Part shown: piece after piece, positions 17,217-26,204 of the stretch
How the letters are laid out: each line of letters begins with the position of its first letter
Position numbering within the stretch: the stretch's first letter is position 1
NCBI GenBank assembly: GCA_047639475.1
Contig: JBLIOD010000021.1
Span: 1 to 39,805 of the forward strand
From: JAAELZ01 sp047639475
GTDB taxonomy: Bacteria > Pseudomonadota > Gammaproteobacteria > Arenicellales > Poriferihabitantaceae
Direction of reading: 5' to 3'
Length of the DNA: 39,805 bases
The notes under the pieces: model-generated
What the model saw: only the letters and a program-made list of their open reading frames with translations
What the model was told of the DNA's origin: nothing
Databases searched by the model: none
Program-made: the position numbers and the translations under genes

Positions 17217-17555
17217 TTATAAAGCATCATTATCCAATTCACCGGTCCGAATACGCACTACGTTTTCGATATTGGTAACGAAAATTTTGCCATCACCTAC
17301 TTTGCCAGTTTGTGCAGCGCCCATAATAGCGTCTATAGCTTGATCGAGTAAGTCTGTATCAACGGCTACTTCAACCTTGGCTTTTGGCTGAAAGTCCACC
17401 GTATACTCAGCTCCTCGGTAGAGTTCAGTATGGCCTTTTTGACGGCCAAAGCCTTTGACCTCCGTCACCGTCATGCCACTAACGCCTAACTCATTGAGCG
17501 CAGCTCGCACGTCATCTAAGCGAAACGGTTTAATAATTGCGGTAATCATTTTCAT
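17217..17555 (-). CDS. glnB: Nitrogen regulatory protein PII
   Basis: 112 residues from the ATG at 17555, the same length as E. coli GlnB. The uridylylated tyrosine then falls at Y51 in YRGAEY, at the exact family position, which fixes this start. A longer frame to 17630 would add 25 residues read out of the dispersed repeat and is rejected. The B and C loops are visible (TGKVGDGKIFV and RTGE). PII senses 2-oxoglutarate, ADP and ATP and controls nitrogen uptake and glutamine synthetase. No amtB gene is adjacent, so it is called glnB rather than glnK, with little confidence in that choice. The agmatinase-like gene follows. Confidence 0.92.
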   Translation of the reverse strand: MKMITAIIKPFRLDDVRAALNELGVSGMTVTEVKGFGRQKGHTELYRGAEYTVDFQPKAKVEVAVDTDLLDQAIDAIMGAAQTGKVGDGKIFVTNIENVVRIRTGELDNDAL

Positions 17556-17594
17556 ATTTTGAATTTCTGATTGCGAATATAATAGAGGAGATCT

Positions 17595-17731
17595 CAGGAT
17601 AACGTAGCGAGCGACGAAAAGACTAGGCAAAAGTGAACGAACATTCGCAATGTAACCTTATGCAGGAACATTTTGAGTGAACGTTTAACGACGCCAAGTA
17701 TACACACTGGTCTAGCGCAGTAGTTATGCTG
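17595..17731. repeat. Dispersed non-coding repeat, copy B (MITE-like)
   Basis: Second copy of the element at 10928-11050, in the same orientation. Left end CAGGATAACGTAGCGAGCGA and right end CTAGCGCAGTAGTTATGCTG are imperfect inverted repeats (CAGsATAAC at both tips). It sits 40 nt upstream of the glnB start, so the PII promoter must lie within it, beyond it, or in the short gap. Confidence 0.75.
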
Positions 17732-17892
17732 ATGTCTCGATGGAGTAATTCTACAACGATTCTTGGCAATACAATGAATAAAAGCACTTTCAATTTTTCA
17801 TGGCCTACGCTATGACGTTATTGAAATAAGCCAAACTTAACCCACTGTATTAATCACTCTTAAATGTCTAACCCTCTAACTATTTCGCACCC

Positions 17893-18735
17893 ATGTCACG
17901 ATATTTAAAGTATGCATTTGCCTTAGCCGGGTACGCCTTTGGTGGCTTCTTCGGTGCATTGATAGGTTACTTCATTGGCAACATTGCCGGCTCTGTACAA
18001 ATTATTGGTTTAGGTGGCCCGAGAATGAGCGCTGAACAAAGAGGGCGTCAAACACAGGCATTCGTTGAAACACTGTTTACCTTGATGGGCGCCTTGGCCA
18101 AATCAGACGAGCGCGTTACTGAACAAGAAATAAAACAAGCAGAGCAATACATGCTTGATTTGGGTCTTACCGGCGAACGTCGCGGCCAAGCCATCGTGTA
18201 TTTTAAAAATGGCTCTAGTGATGACTTTAATATAGATAATACGCTGTCTGCATTTCTCGAAGCCTGCCAAGGTTCCGCCAAACTCAAGCACCTCGTTTTG
18301 GTTTATTTGATTGGCATTGCTATCGCTGACGGCGTTATCCATAGCAGTGAAGATGCCTTGCTTAGAAATATCGCATCAAGCTTAGGCTATGCCTCACCTT
18401 CCTACGAGATGTTGCTAAAAATGGTGTTAGCACAAAGTCAGTTTTCACAAAACCAAGCAGGCGGCGGCTCTAGATATCAAGACCAGCGATACCAGCAAAC
18501 AGGCGCTCGCCCCACCAGCCAGCAGGAATTGGCTGCAGCCTATCAAGCGCTTGGTGCTAAAAACACCGACAGCAACAGCGTTGTCAAGAAAGCCTATCGT
18601 AAATTAATTAGCGAATTTCACCCTGACAAATTAATAGGCCAAGGCCTACCCGAAGACATGATTAAAGTCGCGACCCAGCGTACACAAGAAATTCAAACCG
18701 CTTATCAAATAATTCAAGACAGCCGAAAGTCCTGA
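17893..18735 (+). CDS. djlA: Membrane-anchored DnaJ-like co-chaperone DjlA
   Basis: 280 residues. The N-terminal membrane segment (about 8-34) has small-residue spacing (GYAFGGFFGALIGYFIG) as in E. coli DjlA, then a TerB-like helical domain (about 50-180), a low-complexity Gln/Gly linker (183-210), and a C-terminal J domain with H243-P244-D245 in EFHPDKLIGQGLP. The last feature is specific to DjlA. It recruits DnaK at the inner membrane, and in E. coli it influences envelope stress signalling. It is a single plus-strand gene with its own upstream region. Confidence 0.93.
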   Translation: MSRYLKYAFALAGYAFGGFFGALIGYFIGNIAGSVQIIGLGGPRMSAEQRGRQTQAFVETLFTLMGALAKSDERVTEQEIKQAEQYMLDLGLTGERRGQAIVYFKNGSSDDFNIDNTLSAFLEACQGSAKLKHLVLVYLIGIAIADGVIHSSEDALLRNIASSLGYASPSYEMLLKMVLAQSQFSQNQAGGGSRYQDQRYQQTGARPTSQQELAAAYQALGAKNTDSNSVVKKAYRKLISEFHPDKLIGQGLPEDMIKVATQRTQEIQTAYQIIQDSRKS

Positions 18736-18891
18736 GATTACAGCGCAGAAACTCGTCAGACTAATATTGGTGTAAGGCTCAAATATCTGTTTCGGCGACG
18801 TTAGAATGGGTGTATAAGGGGCACATTAGAATTGCTTGTACAGACAAAAAAAGTAACCACCTCTATCCGTTTATATTCGCTCAAATTAGCC

Positions 18892-19866
18892 ATGTCTCTG
18901 CATAAATACGGTATCGCGACTGATCAGGCCCAACAATGTGTTGCGTTTTATCTTTGCGACAATTTCAACATGTTGCCATTCATATCCGCAATGGAGCCAT
19001 TACGAATCGCCAACCGTCGCGCTGGCAAGGCCCTCTACCAGTGGGTACTGATCACCGCTGACGGCGAAAGCGTGGTGGCGTCAAACGGCATGGTTCAAAC
19101 CGCTGATTTCTCAATAGATAGCGCCCCGAACTTTGATATGGTATTCGTCGCGGGCCCATTTGAACCTAGTGATTTCAATCATCCACCGACGCTAAATTGG
19201 CTAAAACAACAAGCACGCGAAAACGCTTTGGTGGGCGGCCTAGAAACAGGCTGTCATATACTGGCTAAAGCGGGATTATTAAACAATGTCAAATGCACCA
19301 CACACTGGGAAAACATGGATCAATTCACCCAGGATTTCCCCAAGCATGATGTAAATGCTGAAGTATACGAAGTAGATAACAACCGCGTCACTTGCTCTGG
19401 CGGCGCAGCCCCCTTAGATATGATGCTGTATTTGATTGAAGAAACCCATGGCCATGAGCTAGCTGCATCAGTGGCTGACAGCATGATTCACCCCTACATT
19501 CGCTCACCTGGCGAACCTCAGCGTATGAACTTACAGGCGCGCATCGGGGTTAATCACCCTACGTTATTAGAGTGCATAGAGTTGATGGAAGCCAACGTCG
19601 AAGAACCACTGACCCCGAACGAATTGGCCGATCTTACCAAAGTATCTAAACGCCAAGTTGAACGTTTGTTTCAGCGTTACTTAAACATCACTCCCGGCCG
19701 TTACTATTTAAGCTTGCGCCTTGAAGCCGCCCATCAATTGCTACAAACCACCACGATTAAGGTGGTTGAGGCAGCATTGGCGTGCGGTTTTAAATCTTCT
19801 GGCCACTTTAGTAATTGCTATCAATCTCGTTTTGGCGCCACGCCGCGGGAAAGCCGAAAACAATAA
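18892..19866 (+). CDS. GlxA-type AraC transcriptional regulator (GbdR/CdhR/SouR group)
   Basis: 324 residues from the ATG at 18892; an upstream TTG (18832) would add 20 unconserved residues. The N-terminal DJ-1/PfpI-like domain (about 10-195) contains ETGCHILAKAGLL at the nucleophile elbow; the C-terminal AraC domain has two helix-turn-helices (LTPNELADLTKVSKRQVERLF and VVEAALACGFKSSGHFS). In Pseudomonas this group senses glycine betaine/dimethylglycine, carnitine or sarcosine. It lies directly upstream of MscS, an MttB-family methyltransferase and a DMGDH-like enzyme, so it probably activates quaternary-amine catabolism. The inducer is inferred from neighbours. Confidence 0.85.
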   Translation: MSLHKYGIATDQAQQCVAFYLCDNFNMLPFISAMEPLRIANRRAGKALYQWVLITADGESVVASNGMVQTADFSIDSAPNFDMVFVAGPFEPSDFNHPPTLNWLKQQARENALVGGLETGCHILAKAGLLNNVKCTTHWENMDQFTQDFPKHDVNAEVYEVDNNRVTCSGGAAPLDMMLYLIEETHGHELAASVADSMIHPYIRSPGEPQRMNLQARIGVNHPTLLECIELMEANVEEPLTPNELADLTKVSKRQVERLFQRYLNITPGRYYLSLRLEAAHQLLQTTTIKVVEAALACGFKSSGHFSNCYQSRFGATPRESRKQ

Positions 19867-19878
19867 TAGGGCCTAGTT

Positions 19879-20970
19879 TTGGACACGTTCGACAACCTAA
19901 CACAGCTTCTTTCTGACGCTAGTTCGACAACTTATGCGCTAAGCATCTTGCTCGGCGCACTGGCGGTTAGCTTGTTGTTACGGCTGCTTATCGCAAGATT
20001 CAAATCCCGCGCTGAGCGCACTGAGTTATTGTGGGACAACGCCTTAGCCTATTCAATTGAAGCTCCACTCCAGTTACTTATTTGGGTAATTGGTGCAGGC
20101 ACGGCTGTCAGTTTGTTGAGTTACAACGGCGATGCCAATGGCCTTCACAAGGTCATAAGTCCAATGCGAGATGTTGGCGTCATAATCTCTTTAGCTTGGT
20201 TTTTGATTCGCTTCATAAAGTTAACCCACCGCCAGTATATTGACGGAAAACTCGTCAGCGGAAAAGTAGATCGAACCGCCGGCGACGCCATTGCAAAAAT
20301 AGCGCGTCTGACCGTCTTCATCACCGCCGTGTTGGTGGCGATGCAAACACTGGGCTTTAGCATTGCTGGCGTGCTCACGTTTGGCGGTGTGGGCGGCGTA
20401 GCCGTTGGCTTTGCCGCCAAGGACTTACTTGCCAATTTTTTTGGCGGCATGATGATCTACTTAGACCGACCGTTTGCTGTCGGCGACTGGGTACGCTCTG
20501 AAGACCGCGCGATCGAAGGCATGGTGGAGGACATCGGATGGCGAATGACCATTATCAGAAAATTTGATAGCCGCCCTATGTATGTGCCGAACTCCATTTT
20601 TTCTACTATCGTGGTAGAAAACCCCTCGCGCATGACACATCGACGTCTCACCGAAAAACTCGGAGTTCGGCACGAAGATGCATCGGTCATTGGCGCTATC
20701 GTAAGCCAAACTCAAGCCTATCTAGAAAATCACCCCGACATTGACCCAAAGCAAACCATCAGAGTGAACTTTGAAACACTTACCCCCAGCTCTTTGGATA
20801 TCGTCATTAATTGTTTTACTAACATCATCAATCTAGATCAATTTAGTGCCATGAAACAGCAAATTCTCCTACATATTCTAAGCATCATCAACGACAACGG
20901 CGCGCAATCCTCCGTCCCTATTACGACACTTAAGATAAAGGAAAACACTGCCATTACTGCGGCCAAGTAA
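19879..20970 (+). CDS. MscS-family mechanosensitive channel
   Basis: 363 residues. Four or more N-terminal membrane segments precede the pore helix region VLTFGGVGGVAVGFAAKDLLANFFGG, cut here as GVGGVAVGFAAKDLLANFFG, the hallmark Gly/Ala-rich TM3 of MscS. The beta domain (YLDRPFAVGDWV, VEDIGWRMTIIR, YVPNSIFSTIVVEN) follows. The channel releases solutes on hypo-osmotic shock. The start is TTG at 19879; no ATG occurs until far inside the membrane part. It begins 12 nt after the GbdR-like regulator, so the two are probably cotranscribed. Size and extra TM segments resemble YnaI/YbdG-type rather than E. coli MscS itself. Confidence 0.9.
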   Translation: MDTFDNLTQLLSDASSTTYALSILLGALAVSLLLRLLIARFKSRAERTELLWDNALAYSIEAPLQLLIWVIGAGTAVSLLSYNGDANGLHKVISPMRDVGVIISLAWFLIRFIKLTHRQYIDGKLVSGKVDRTAGDAIAKIARLTVFITAVLVAMQTLGFSIAGVLTFGGVGGVAVGFAAKDLLANFFGGMMIYLDRPFAVGDWVRSEDRAIEGMVEDIGWRMTIIRKFDSRPMYVPNSIFSTIVVENPSRMTHRRLTEKLGVRHEDASVIGAIVSQTQAYLENHPDIDPKQTIRVNFETLTPSSLDIVINCFTNIINLDQFSAMKQQILLHILSIINDNGAQSSVPITTLKIKENTAITAAK

Positions 20971-21106
20971 TCATATTCGCTAGACCTTAAGGGGCATGGC
21001 CGAATAGCTTTCGACGCAGAAGCGCAACTAGCCGTCGCAAAGTTGAATTTTTCAAGCTGCGGCATAACTGATACTATATTTTTACTATAGTAACGACTGT
21101 TTAATC

Positions 21107-22681
21107 ATGGCAAGAAGACCTGGCGGACGCGTAGCGCGTCATGCACTACGTGCAGCACCCTTAGCAGATGAAGATAAGCCCGTCCGTCCTGGACAACTGA
21201 GCGGTAGATTCAAAGCCCTGTCAGATGATGACATGAAACGAATTGATGCCGCCATTTTCGACCTATTAGAAAATATCGGTTTCTCTCTGGCAACACCGAC
21301 CTGCATTGAATATGTTACCAAAGCCGGTGGCACGCTAACCGATGACGGTAGACTGTTATTTCCTCGGACGCTCATAGAAAAAACCTTAGAGATTTGCGCA
21401 CGTGACATCACCTTACACGCGCAAGACCCCAAATACGATATGCATCTCAGTGGCACTAAAGTTCACTTTGGTACCGCTGGCGCGGCTGTGCACGTCGTTG
21501 ATGATTGGAAAAAGCATGCTGCTTGGCCCAATAAAGGCGCCTATAGAGAATCGACAATTCAAGATTTATACGATGCCTCACGGCTAGTAGATAGCTTCGA
21601 GCATGTGCACTTTTTCCAGCGTTGCATGGTGGCACGTGACATAGAAGAACCGGCCGTAATGGATTTAAACACTACTTATGCCTCAATCTCAGGAACGACC
21701 AAGCACGTAGGCGTTAGTTATACAGATGGCGAAAACGCCAAAGAAGGCTTAAAAATGCTATACGAAATCGCGGGCGGCGAAGCAAAATGGCGTGAGCGCC
21801 CTTTCGCCAGCTTATCTTGCTGTTTCGTGGTGCCTCCTCTGCGCTTTGCGGAAGACGCTTGCTCAGGCCTTGAAGTGTGCGTTAAGGGCGGTATGCCTAT
21901 TTTGCTATTAGCCGCTGGCCAAGCCGGCGCCACCAGTCCAGCGACCTTAGCGGGCGCGGTAGTACAAGAAATGGCTGAAGTATTGGCTGCGTTGGCCTAT
22001 GTGAACGCGATTGTACCGGGCCACCCCTGTATTGCAGGCCCTTGGCCATTTGTCTCTGACTTACGCACCGGCGCGATGAGCGGCGGCAGTGGAGAACAGG
22101 CTGTATTGATGGCTGCCTGTGGTCAAATGGGGCGTTTTTATGACCTTCCCACTGGCATCGCTGCGGGCATGGCAGATTCAAAAATACCCGATGCACAATC
22201 AGGTTTTGAGAAGGCTTACACCCTAACCCTCGCAGGCCATAGCGGCGCTAACATGATCTACGAATCAGTGGGCATGCAAGCCAGTTTATTGGGCTTTAGC
22301 TTTGAAGGTGCCACTATTGATAACGACATGTTGGGCGCGATCAATCGCAGTATTCGCGGCATTGAGATCGACGACAATACTTTAGCGCTCAAAACCATTG
22401 AGAACGTCTGTCTTGAAGGCCCAGAGCATTTTCTGGGCCACGAGGACACTTTATCCCGCATGCAAACAGATTACGTTTATCCGGAAGTGGGCAATCGCTT
22501 TCCGCCTGCATTATGGGAAGAACTGGGGTCTAACCCCATCAACGTGCCGGCTCGCGAAAAAACCCAAGCTGTCTTAGCAGAACATTTTCCTTCGCACATC
22601 AGCGATGAACTTGACGCACGTCTTCGCGCCCAGTTTGATATTCGCTTACCGCGTGAGTTAATGAAACCCGCTAAAGCCTGA
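21107..22681 (+). CDS. MttB-superfamily methyltransferase, non-pyrrolysine
   Basis: 524 residues, trimethylamine methyltransferase (MttB) family TIM barrel, with the family-typical opening (GGRVARHALR, LLENIGFSLATP) and central SGGSGEQAVLMAA, AAGMADSKIPDAQSGFEK, GHSGANMIYESVGM. The frame has no in-frame amber codon, so it belongs to the non-pyrrolysine group. Characterised members such as MtgB demethylate glycine betaine and pass the methyl to a corrinoid protein. No corrinoid-protein gene (no MttC-like B12 domain) is in this window. It lies 45 nt before the DMGDH-like gene and downstream of a GbdR-type regulator. Substrate most likely a quaternary or tertiary amine; methyl acceptor unknown. 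Confidence 0.85.
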   Translation: MARRPGGRVARHALRAAPLADEDKPVRPGQLSGRFKALSDDDMKRIDAAIFDLLENIGFSLATPTCIEYVTKAGGTLTDDGRLLFPRTLIEKTLEICARDITLHAQDPKYDMHLSGTKVHFGTAGAAVHVVDDWKKHAAWPNKGAYRESTIQDLYDASRLVDSFEHVHFFQRCMVARDIEEPAVMDLNTTYASISGTTKHVGVSYTDGENAKEGLKMLYEIAGGEAKWRERPFASLSCCFVVPPLRFAEDACSGLEVCVKGGMPILLLAAGQAGATSPATLAGAVVQEMAEVLAALAYVNAIVPGHPCIAGPWPFVSDLRTGAMSGGSGEQAVLMAACGQMGRFYDLPTGIAAGMADSKIPDAQSGFEKAYTLTLAGHSGANMIYESVGMQASLLGFSFEGATIDNDMLGAINRSIRGIEIDDNTLALKTIENVCLEGPEHFLGHEDTLSRMQTDYVYPEVGNRFPPALWEELGSNPINVPAREKTQAVLAEHFPSHISDELDARLRAQFDIRLPRELMKPAKA

Positions 22682-22726
22682 TCTAAAAGAAGCAAGCCCT
22701 TAGAAAACCCCTAGTAGACTTTTACC

Positions 22727-25168
22727 ATGAACGATAAAGCCCTCCCCTCACAAGCTAAAGTAGTCATCATCGGCGGTGGCGTAATGGGCGTAAGCCTGGC
22801 TTATCATTTGGCACTTGAAGGTTGGACTGACGTAACCTTGATTGAAAAAGGCGAATTGACTTCAGGCTCCACGTGGCATGCGGCAGGGCAATGTCCCAGT
22901 TTTAACCCCGATTACAACATGGCCAAGATACATGACCATGGCATTAAGCTTTACCCCAAGCTAGAAGCCCTTACGGGTCAGTATGTCAGTTGGCACGGTT
23001 GCGGCGGCATTCGATTGGCGCAAACTGAAGAAGAGGTTGAATTTTTTCATCGAGTGGCCAGCGTAGGCAAGCTCATTGGCTTTGATTGCGAAATTATTGA
23101 TCCAGCGAAAATCAAACAGCTAAATCCACACATTATGACTGATGGTGTTATAGCAGGCGCATGGACCACCACAGATGGTCACGTTGACCCCGCGGGTATA
23201 ACCAACGCCATGGCCAAAGGCGCAAAAGACTTGGGCGTCAACCTCATTACCCGTAACCGTGTATTAGACGTCAACCAAAAAGAGTCGGGCGATTGGGAAG
23301 TACAAACCGAGCAAGGCACCATCACCTGTGAGCACGTTGTCAATGCAGCGGGTTGCTACGCGCGCCAAGTCAGCCAAATGGCAGGCACCGATATTCCTAT
23401 CACCAATATGAAGCACACTTATATTGTGACGGACACAGTTCCAGAGTTTATGCAAACCGACGAAGAAATGCCGGTAATGCGCGACCCTTACCCTTCTGCT
23501 TATTATCGCCAGGAGCAAAAATCAGCGCTGATCGGCATATACGAAACAGCCAAGTCAGAAGAGTGCTGGACCCACCGCGGCGGTTGGCCAGAGTGGGAAT
23601 CAGAAAATGAATTATTCGACCCTGATTTCGACAACTTAATGCCCTACATTGAACGCGTTATGGAGCGCATTCCCAGCTGGGAAGAGCTCAGCATTAAACG
23701 GGTAGTTTGCGGCGCCATTCCCCATACCCCTGATGCCAATCCCTTCTTAGGACCCGCAGCCGGCTTACGTAACTTTTGGCACTGCAATGGCGCCTCAATC
23801 GGTATTGCAGCAGGCGCAGGCTCAGGCAAGTATTTGGCGCAGTGGATGGTCTACGGCGACGCCGAAATCAACATGGCCGGTTTAGATCCACGTCGTTTTG
23901 GTAGCTACGCGCCGGGTAAGTATGCCAAGGACATGTCGCACCAAGATTACGAACATATGTACGTACTCCACCTACCGGGTGAAGAACGTCCTGCAGCCCG
24001 TAATCAACGCGTCACGCCTTTATTTGATCGCTTAAAAGACCAAGGCGCGATATACACCACCGCCAATGGCTGGGAGCGCCCGAAGTGGTTTTCACTAGAC
24101 GGCCGCGAAGAGAAAGAAGGTTTTCGCCACAATAATACCTTTGAAGTGGTGGCCGAAGAATGTAAAGCAGTGCGTGAGCGAGTTGGCGTATTAGACCTGT
24201 CTAGTTTCGCTAAATATGATGTAAGCGGCAAAGGTGCAGAGGCGTTCTTAAATCGCGTCAGCGCCAATAAAATGCCCAAACGTGCTGGCGGCATAACACT
24301 GACACATTACTTATCTGACACAGGCCGCATTGCCGGTGAATCAACTATCACCAGATTGGGCGACGATCATTTTTACGTACTGTCTGGTGCCGGCGCTGAA
24401 GACCGTGATTTAGATCTACTCACGCAAGGCGTATTGAATGGTGAAGATGTTCAAATCACCAATATCACCGACGATTGGGGTGTCATTGTAGTTGCTGGGC
24501 CACAGGCGCGCGACTTAATGAGCAAGATAACCCAAGCTGATTTAACTAACGAAAACTTTAAGTGGTTAACCGGGCAAGAAATAAACGTGGCCGGCGCAGA
24601 CCTTCGCGCCCTGCGGGTAAATTATGTGGGCGAACTGGGCTGGGAATTACATTGCCGCATGCAAGACATGCTCAGCGTTTACGACGCAGTATGGGAAGCA
24701 GGTCAAGAATTCGACATCGCCAACTTCGGCACTTACGCCGTTAATTCGATGCGCATGGAAAAAGCTTATAAAGGGTGGGGCGCAGAGCTAACCAATGAAA
24801 TCACCATGATTGAAGCTGACCTAGAACGTTTCTTATCCAAGAAAAAAGGCGACTTCACTGGCAAAAAAGCCACTTTAGACGTTAAGGAATCAGGCCACGA
24901 TATCCAAATCATTTACCTAGACCTTGAAGTCGGCGACAATGATGTAGCAGGCAACGAGCCGGTATTTGCCGATGGTAAGCCCATTGGCCTGACCACCTCA
25001 GGTGGTTACGGTCATACTACAGGTAAGAGCCTGGCATTTGCCTATGTCGAAACCAAGTACGCAGCCCCGGGCACTGCGTTAACCATCGACCTGATTGGGG
25101 CTGCACGTAAGGCCACGGTTATTGCCGACCCAGTATGGGATGCGCCTGCGGCACGTTCTAGAGCTTAA
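22727..25168 (+). CDS. Dimethylglycine/sarcosine dehydrogenase-like FAD oxidoreductase with GcvT domain
   Basis: 813 residues. The N-terminal DAO domain binds FAD (VVIIGGGVMGVSLAYHLA) and has H51 in STWHAAG, the histidine that links FAD covalently in DMGDH. The C-terminal half (about 440-805) is a GcvT/aminomethyltransferase domain with NSMRMEKAYKGWG and FGTYAV. In DMGDH the GcvT part traps formaldehyde on tetrahydrofolate as methylene-THF. Predicted role: oxidative demethylation of dimethylglycine, sarcosine or a related product of the upstream methyltransferase. It is probably cytoplasmic in bacteria. Exact substrate cannot be chosen between DMGDH and sarcosine dehydrogenase types. Confidence 0.88.
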   Translation: MNDKALPSQAKVVIIGGGVMGVSLAYHLALEGWTDVTLIEKGELTSGSTWHAAGQCPSFNPDYNMAKIHDHGIKLYPKLEALTGQYVSWHGCGGIRLAQTEEEVEFFHRVASVGKLIGFDCEIIDPAKIKQLNPHIMTDGVIAGAWTTTDGHVDPAGITNAMAKGAKDLGVNLITRNRVLDVNQKESGDWEVQTEQGTITCEHVVNAAGCYARQVSQMAGTDIPITNMKHTYIVTDTVPEFMQTDEEMPVMRDPYPSAYYRQEQKSALIGIYETAKSEECWTHRGGWPEWESENELFDPDFDNLMPYIERVMERIPSWEELSIKRVVCGAIPHTPDANPFLGPAAGLRNFWHCNGASIGIAAGAGSGKYLAQWMVYGDAEINMAGLDPRRFGSYAPGKYAKDMSHQDYEHMYVLHLPGEERPAARNQRVTPLFDRLKDQGAIYTTANGWERPKWFSLDGREEKEGFRHNNTFEVVAEECKAVRERVGVLDLSSFAKYDVSGKGAEAFLNRVSANKMPKRAGGITLTHYLSDTGRIAGESTITRLGDDHFYVLSGAGAEDRDLDLLTQGVLNGEDVQITNITDDWGVIVVAGPQARDLMSKITQADLTNENFKWLTGQEINVAGADLRALRVNYVGELGWELHCRMQDMLSVYDAVWEAGQEFDIANFGTYAVNSMRMEKAYKGWGAELTNEITMIEADLERFLSKKKGDFTGKKATLDVKESGHDIQIIYLDLEVGDNDVAGNEPVFADGKPIGLTTSGGYGHTTGKSLAFAYVETKYAAPGTALTIDLIGAARKATVIADPVWDAPAARSRA

Positions 25169-25184
25169 TTAGCACGCTATTTTT

Positions 25185-25207
25185 GGGCTAGCCTTTGGCG
25201 CTAGCCC
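25185..25207 (+). terminator. Hairpin between DMGDH-like gene and ybaK-type gene
   Basis: A perfect 8-bp stem GGGCTAGC/GCTAGCCC with a 7-nt loop, followed by AATTCGTTTTT. It probably ends or attenuates the demethylation transcript. The TTG at 25195 lies in the loop, which argues against it as the next gene's start. Confidence 0.6.
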
Positions 25208-25218
25208 AATTCGTTTTT

Positions 25219-25749
25219 ATGTCTACAGACCCAGTACAACCTGATTCGATACTGATTGATGGCTCTACGCCGCATCTGCCGAGCGAGTTAATCACCCTAC
25301 TAAATAGCCTGAGCATCGATCACAGCATTTTGGTTCATCCTCCGCTTCATACCGTCGAGGAATCAAAGATTCATCGCCCCGACAACCCTGGGGGATTCAC
25401 CAAGAACTTATTTGTTTACAACAAAAAGAAACAGATGTGGTTACTCACCCTGCAAGAAGATCGGGTCATCAACTTAAAACAAGCCGCTAAACAATTGAGC
25501 GCACAAAATTTCTCGTTTGCCTCGCCTGAGCGTTTAATGCAGTATTTGGGAATTCGCCCGGGCTCAGTCAGCCCATTGGCTTTGATCAACGATAAATCAA
25601 ATCAAGTACAGTTTGTGATTGACGAAGCGCTGTTAGCACATGAGATGATTCATGTTCATCCATTGGACAACTGCCAAACCCTCACCATGCCTACACAGAA
25701 GTTATTGAATTTTTTGGCTTCCACTAATCACGACTACCTGACAATATAG
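25219..25749 (+). CDS. YbaK/ProX-type prolyl-tRNA editing-domain protein
   Basis: 176 residues from the ATG at 25219. It is a free-standing YbaK/PrdX deacylase: HPPLHTVEES near the start, GGFTKNLFVYNKKK, LGIRPGSVSPLAL, the substrate-pocket strand and FVIDEALLAHEMIHVHP follow in the family order. Members hydrolyse mischarged Ala- or Cys-tRNA(Pro) and so protect proline decoding. Its place next to the demethylation operon could be coincidental, as a hairpin separates them. Which mischarged tRNA it edits cannot be seen. Confidence 0.85.
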   Translation: MSTDPVQPDSILIDGSTPHLPSELITLLNSLSIDHSILVHPPLHTVEESKIHRPDNPGGFTKNLFVYNKKKQMWLLTLQEDRVINLKQAAKQLSAQNFSFASPERLMQYLGIRPGSVSPLALINDKSNQVQFVIDEALLAHEMIHVHPLDNCQTLTMPTQKLLNFLASTNHDYLTI

Positions 25750-25769
25750 GCGACCAGAAAAGATTTCAA

Positions 25770-26204
25770 TTAGCCCTCAAAGCCCATTTCGTTATGGGCA
25801 CCATCACAAAATGGCTTATTGGCCGACGCGCCACAACGGCATAAGGTGGGACTGGAAACCATTTTTTGGGTGCCATCTGGCAGCGTTAATTCAACCTTCC
25901 CTTTTACTCTCATTGGCCCGTTCTTAAACACCTGTACTACCGCTACAGGTTCTAACACGTCTCCTTCTGTCGCCTGCTCAACCTTGGAAGTGTCGCTGTC
26001 AATGCTCAGTGCCCCTGATGGACACTTTTCAACTATCGCGGCAATAGACGCACTATCGCTGCCTTGCAAATCTATCCAAGGCCGGGCCTTGGGATTGAAA
26101 ACCTTACTCAAGCCTTTGGCACAAACGGCAGAATGGGTACACATACTAGGTTGCCAAACCACGGTGAGGTCGTCATTGCTGTATTTTTTAATTACTTCGG
26201 TCAT
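25770..26204 (-). CDS. Ferredoxin-like (Fer4_19) plus CDGSH iron-sulfur protein
   Basis: 144 residues with two iron-sulfur modules. Residues 1-70 hold the divergent monocluster ferredoxin domain: C22, C28 and C61 (CTHSAVC then KCPSGAL). Residues 118-138 hold the CDGSH site: C122, C124, C133, H137 in CRCGASANKPFCDGAH, the 3Cys-1His ligation for a labile [2Fe-2S] cluster. Cytoplasmic, no signal. It may carry electrons or move clusters. It is transcribed away from the YeeE-type sulfur transporter (133 nt between starts), which suggests a shared sulfur theme, though only by position. Confidence 0.87.
   Translation of the reverse strand: MTEVIKKYSNDDLTVVWQPSMCTHSAVCAKGLSKVFNPKARPWIDLQGSDSASIAAIVEKCPSGALSIDSDTSKVEQATEGDVLEPVAVVQVFKNGPMRVKGKVELTLPDGTQKMVSSPTLCRCGASANKPFCDGAHNEMGFEG

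Noticed and set aside
17556..17630. N-terminal extension of the PII protein by 25 residues
   Set aside because: The extra residues come from the repeat element; starting at 17555 places Tyr exactly at position 51.
21083..21092. Perfect palindrome TACTATAGTA before the MttB-type gene
   Set aside because: Short AT-rich palindromes occur by chance; no second copy or matching operator is seen.
21107..22681. Pyrrolysine-containing MttB
   Set aside because: There is no in-frame TAG in the gene, so it is the non-pyrrolysine type.
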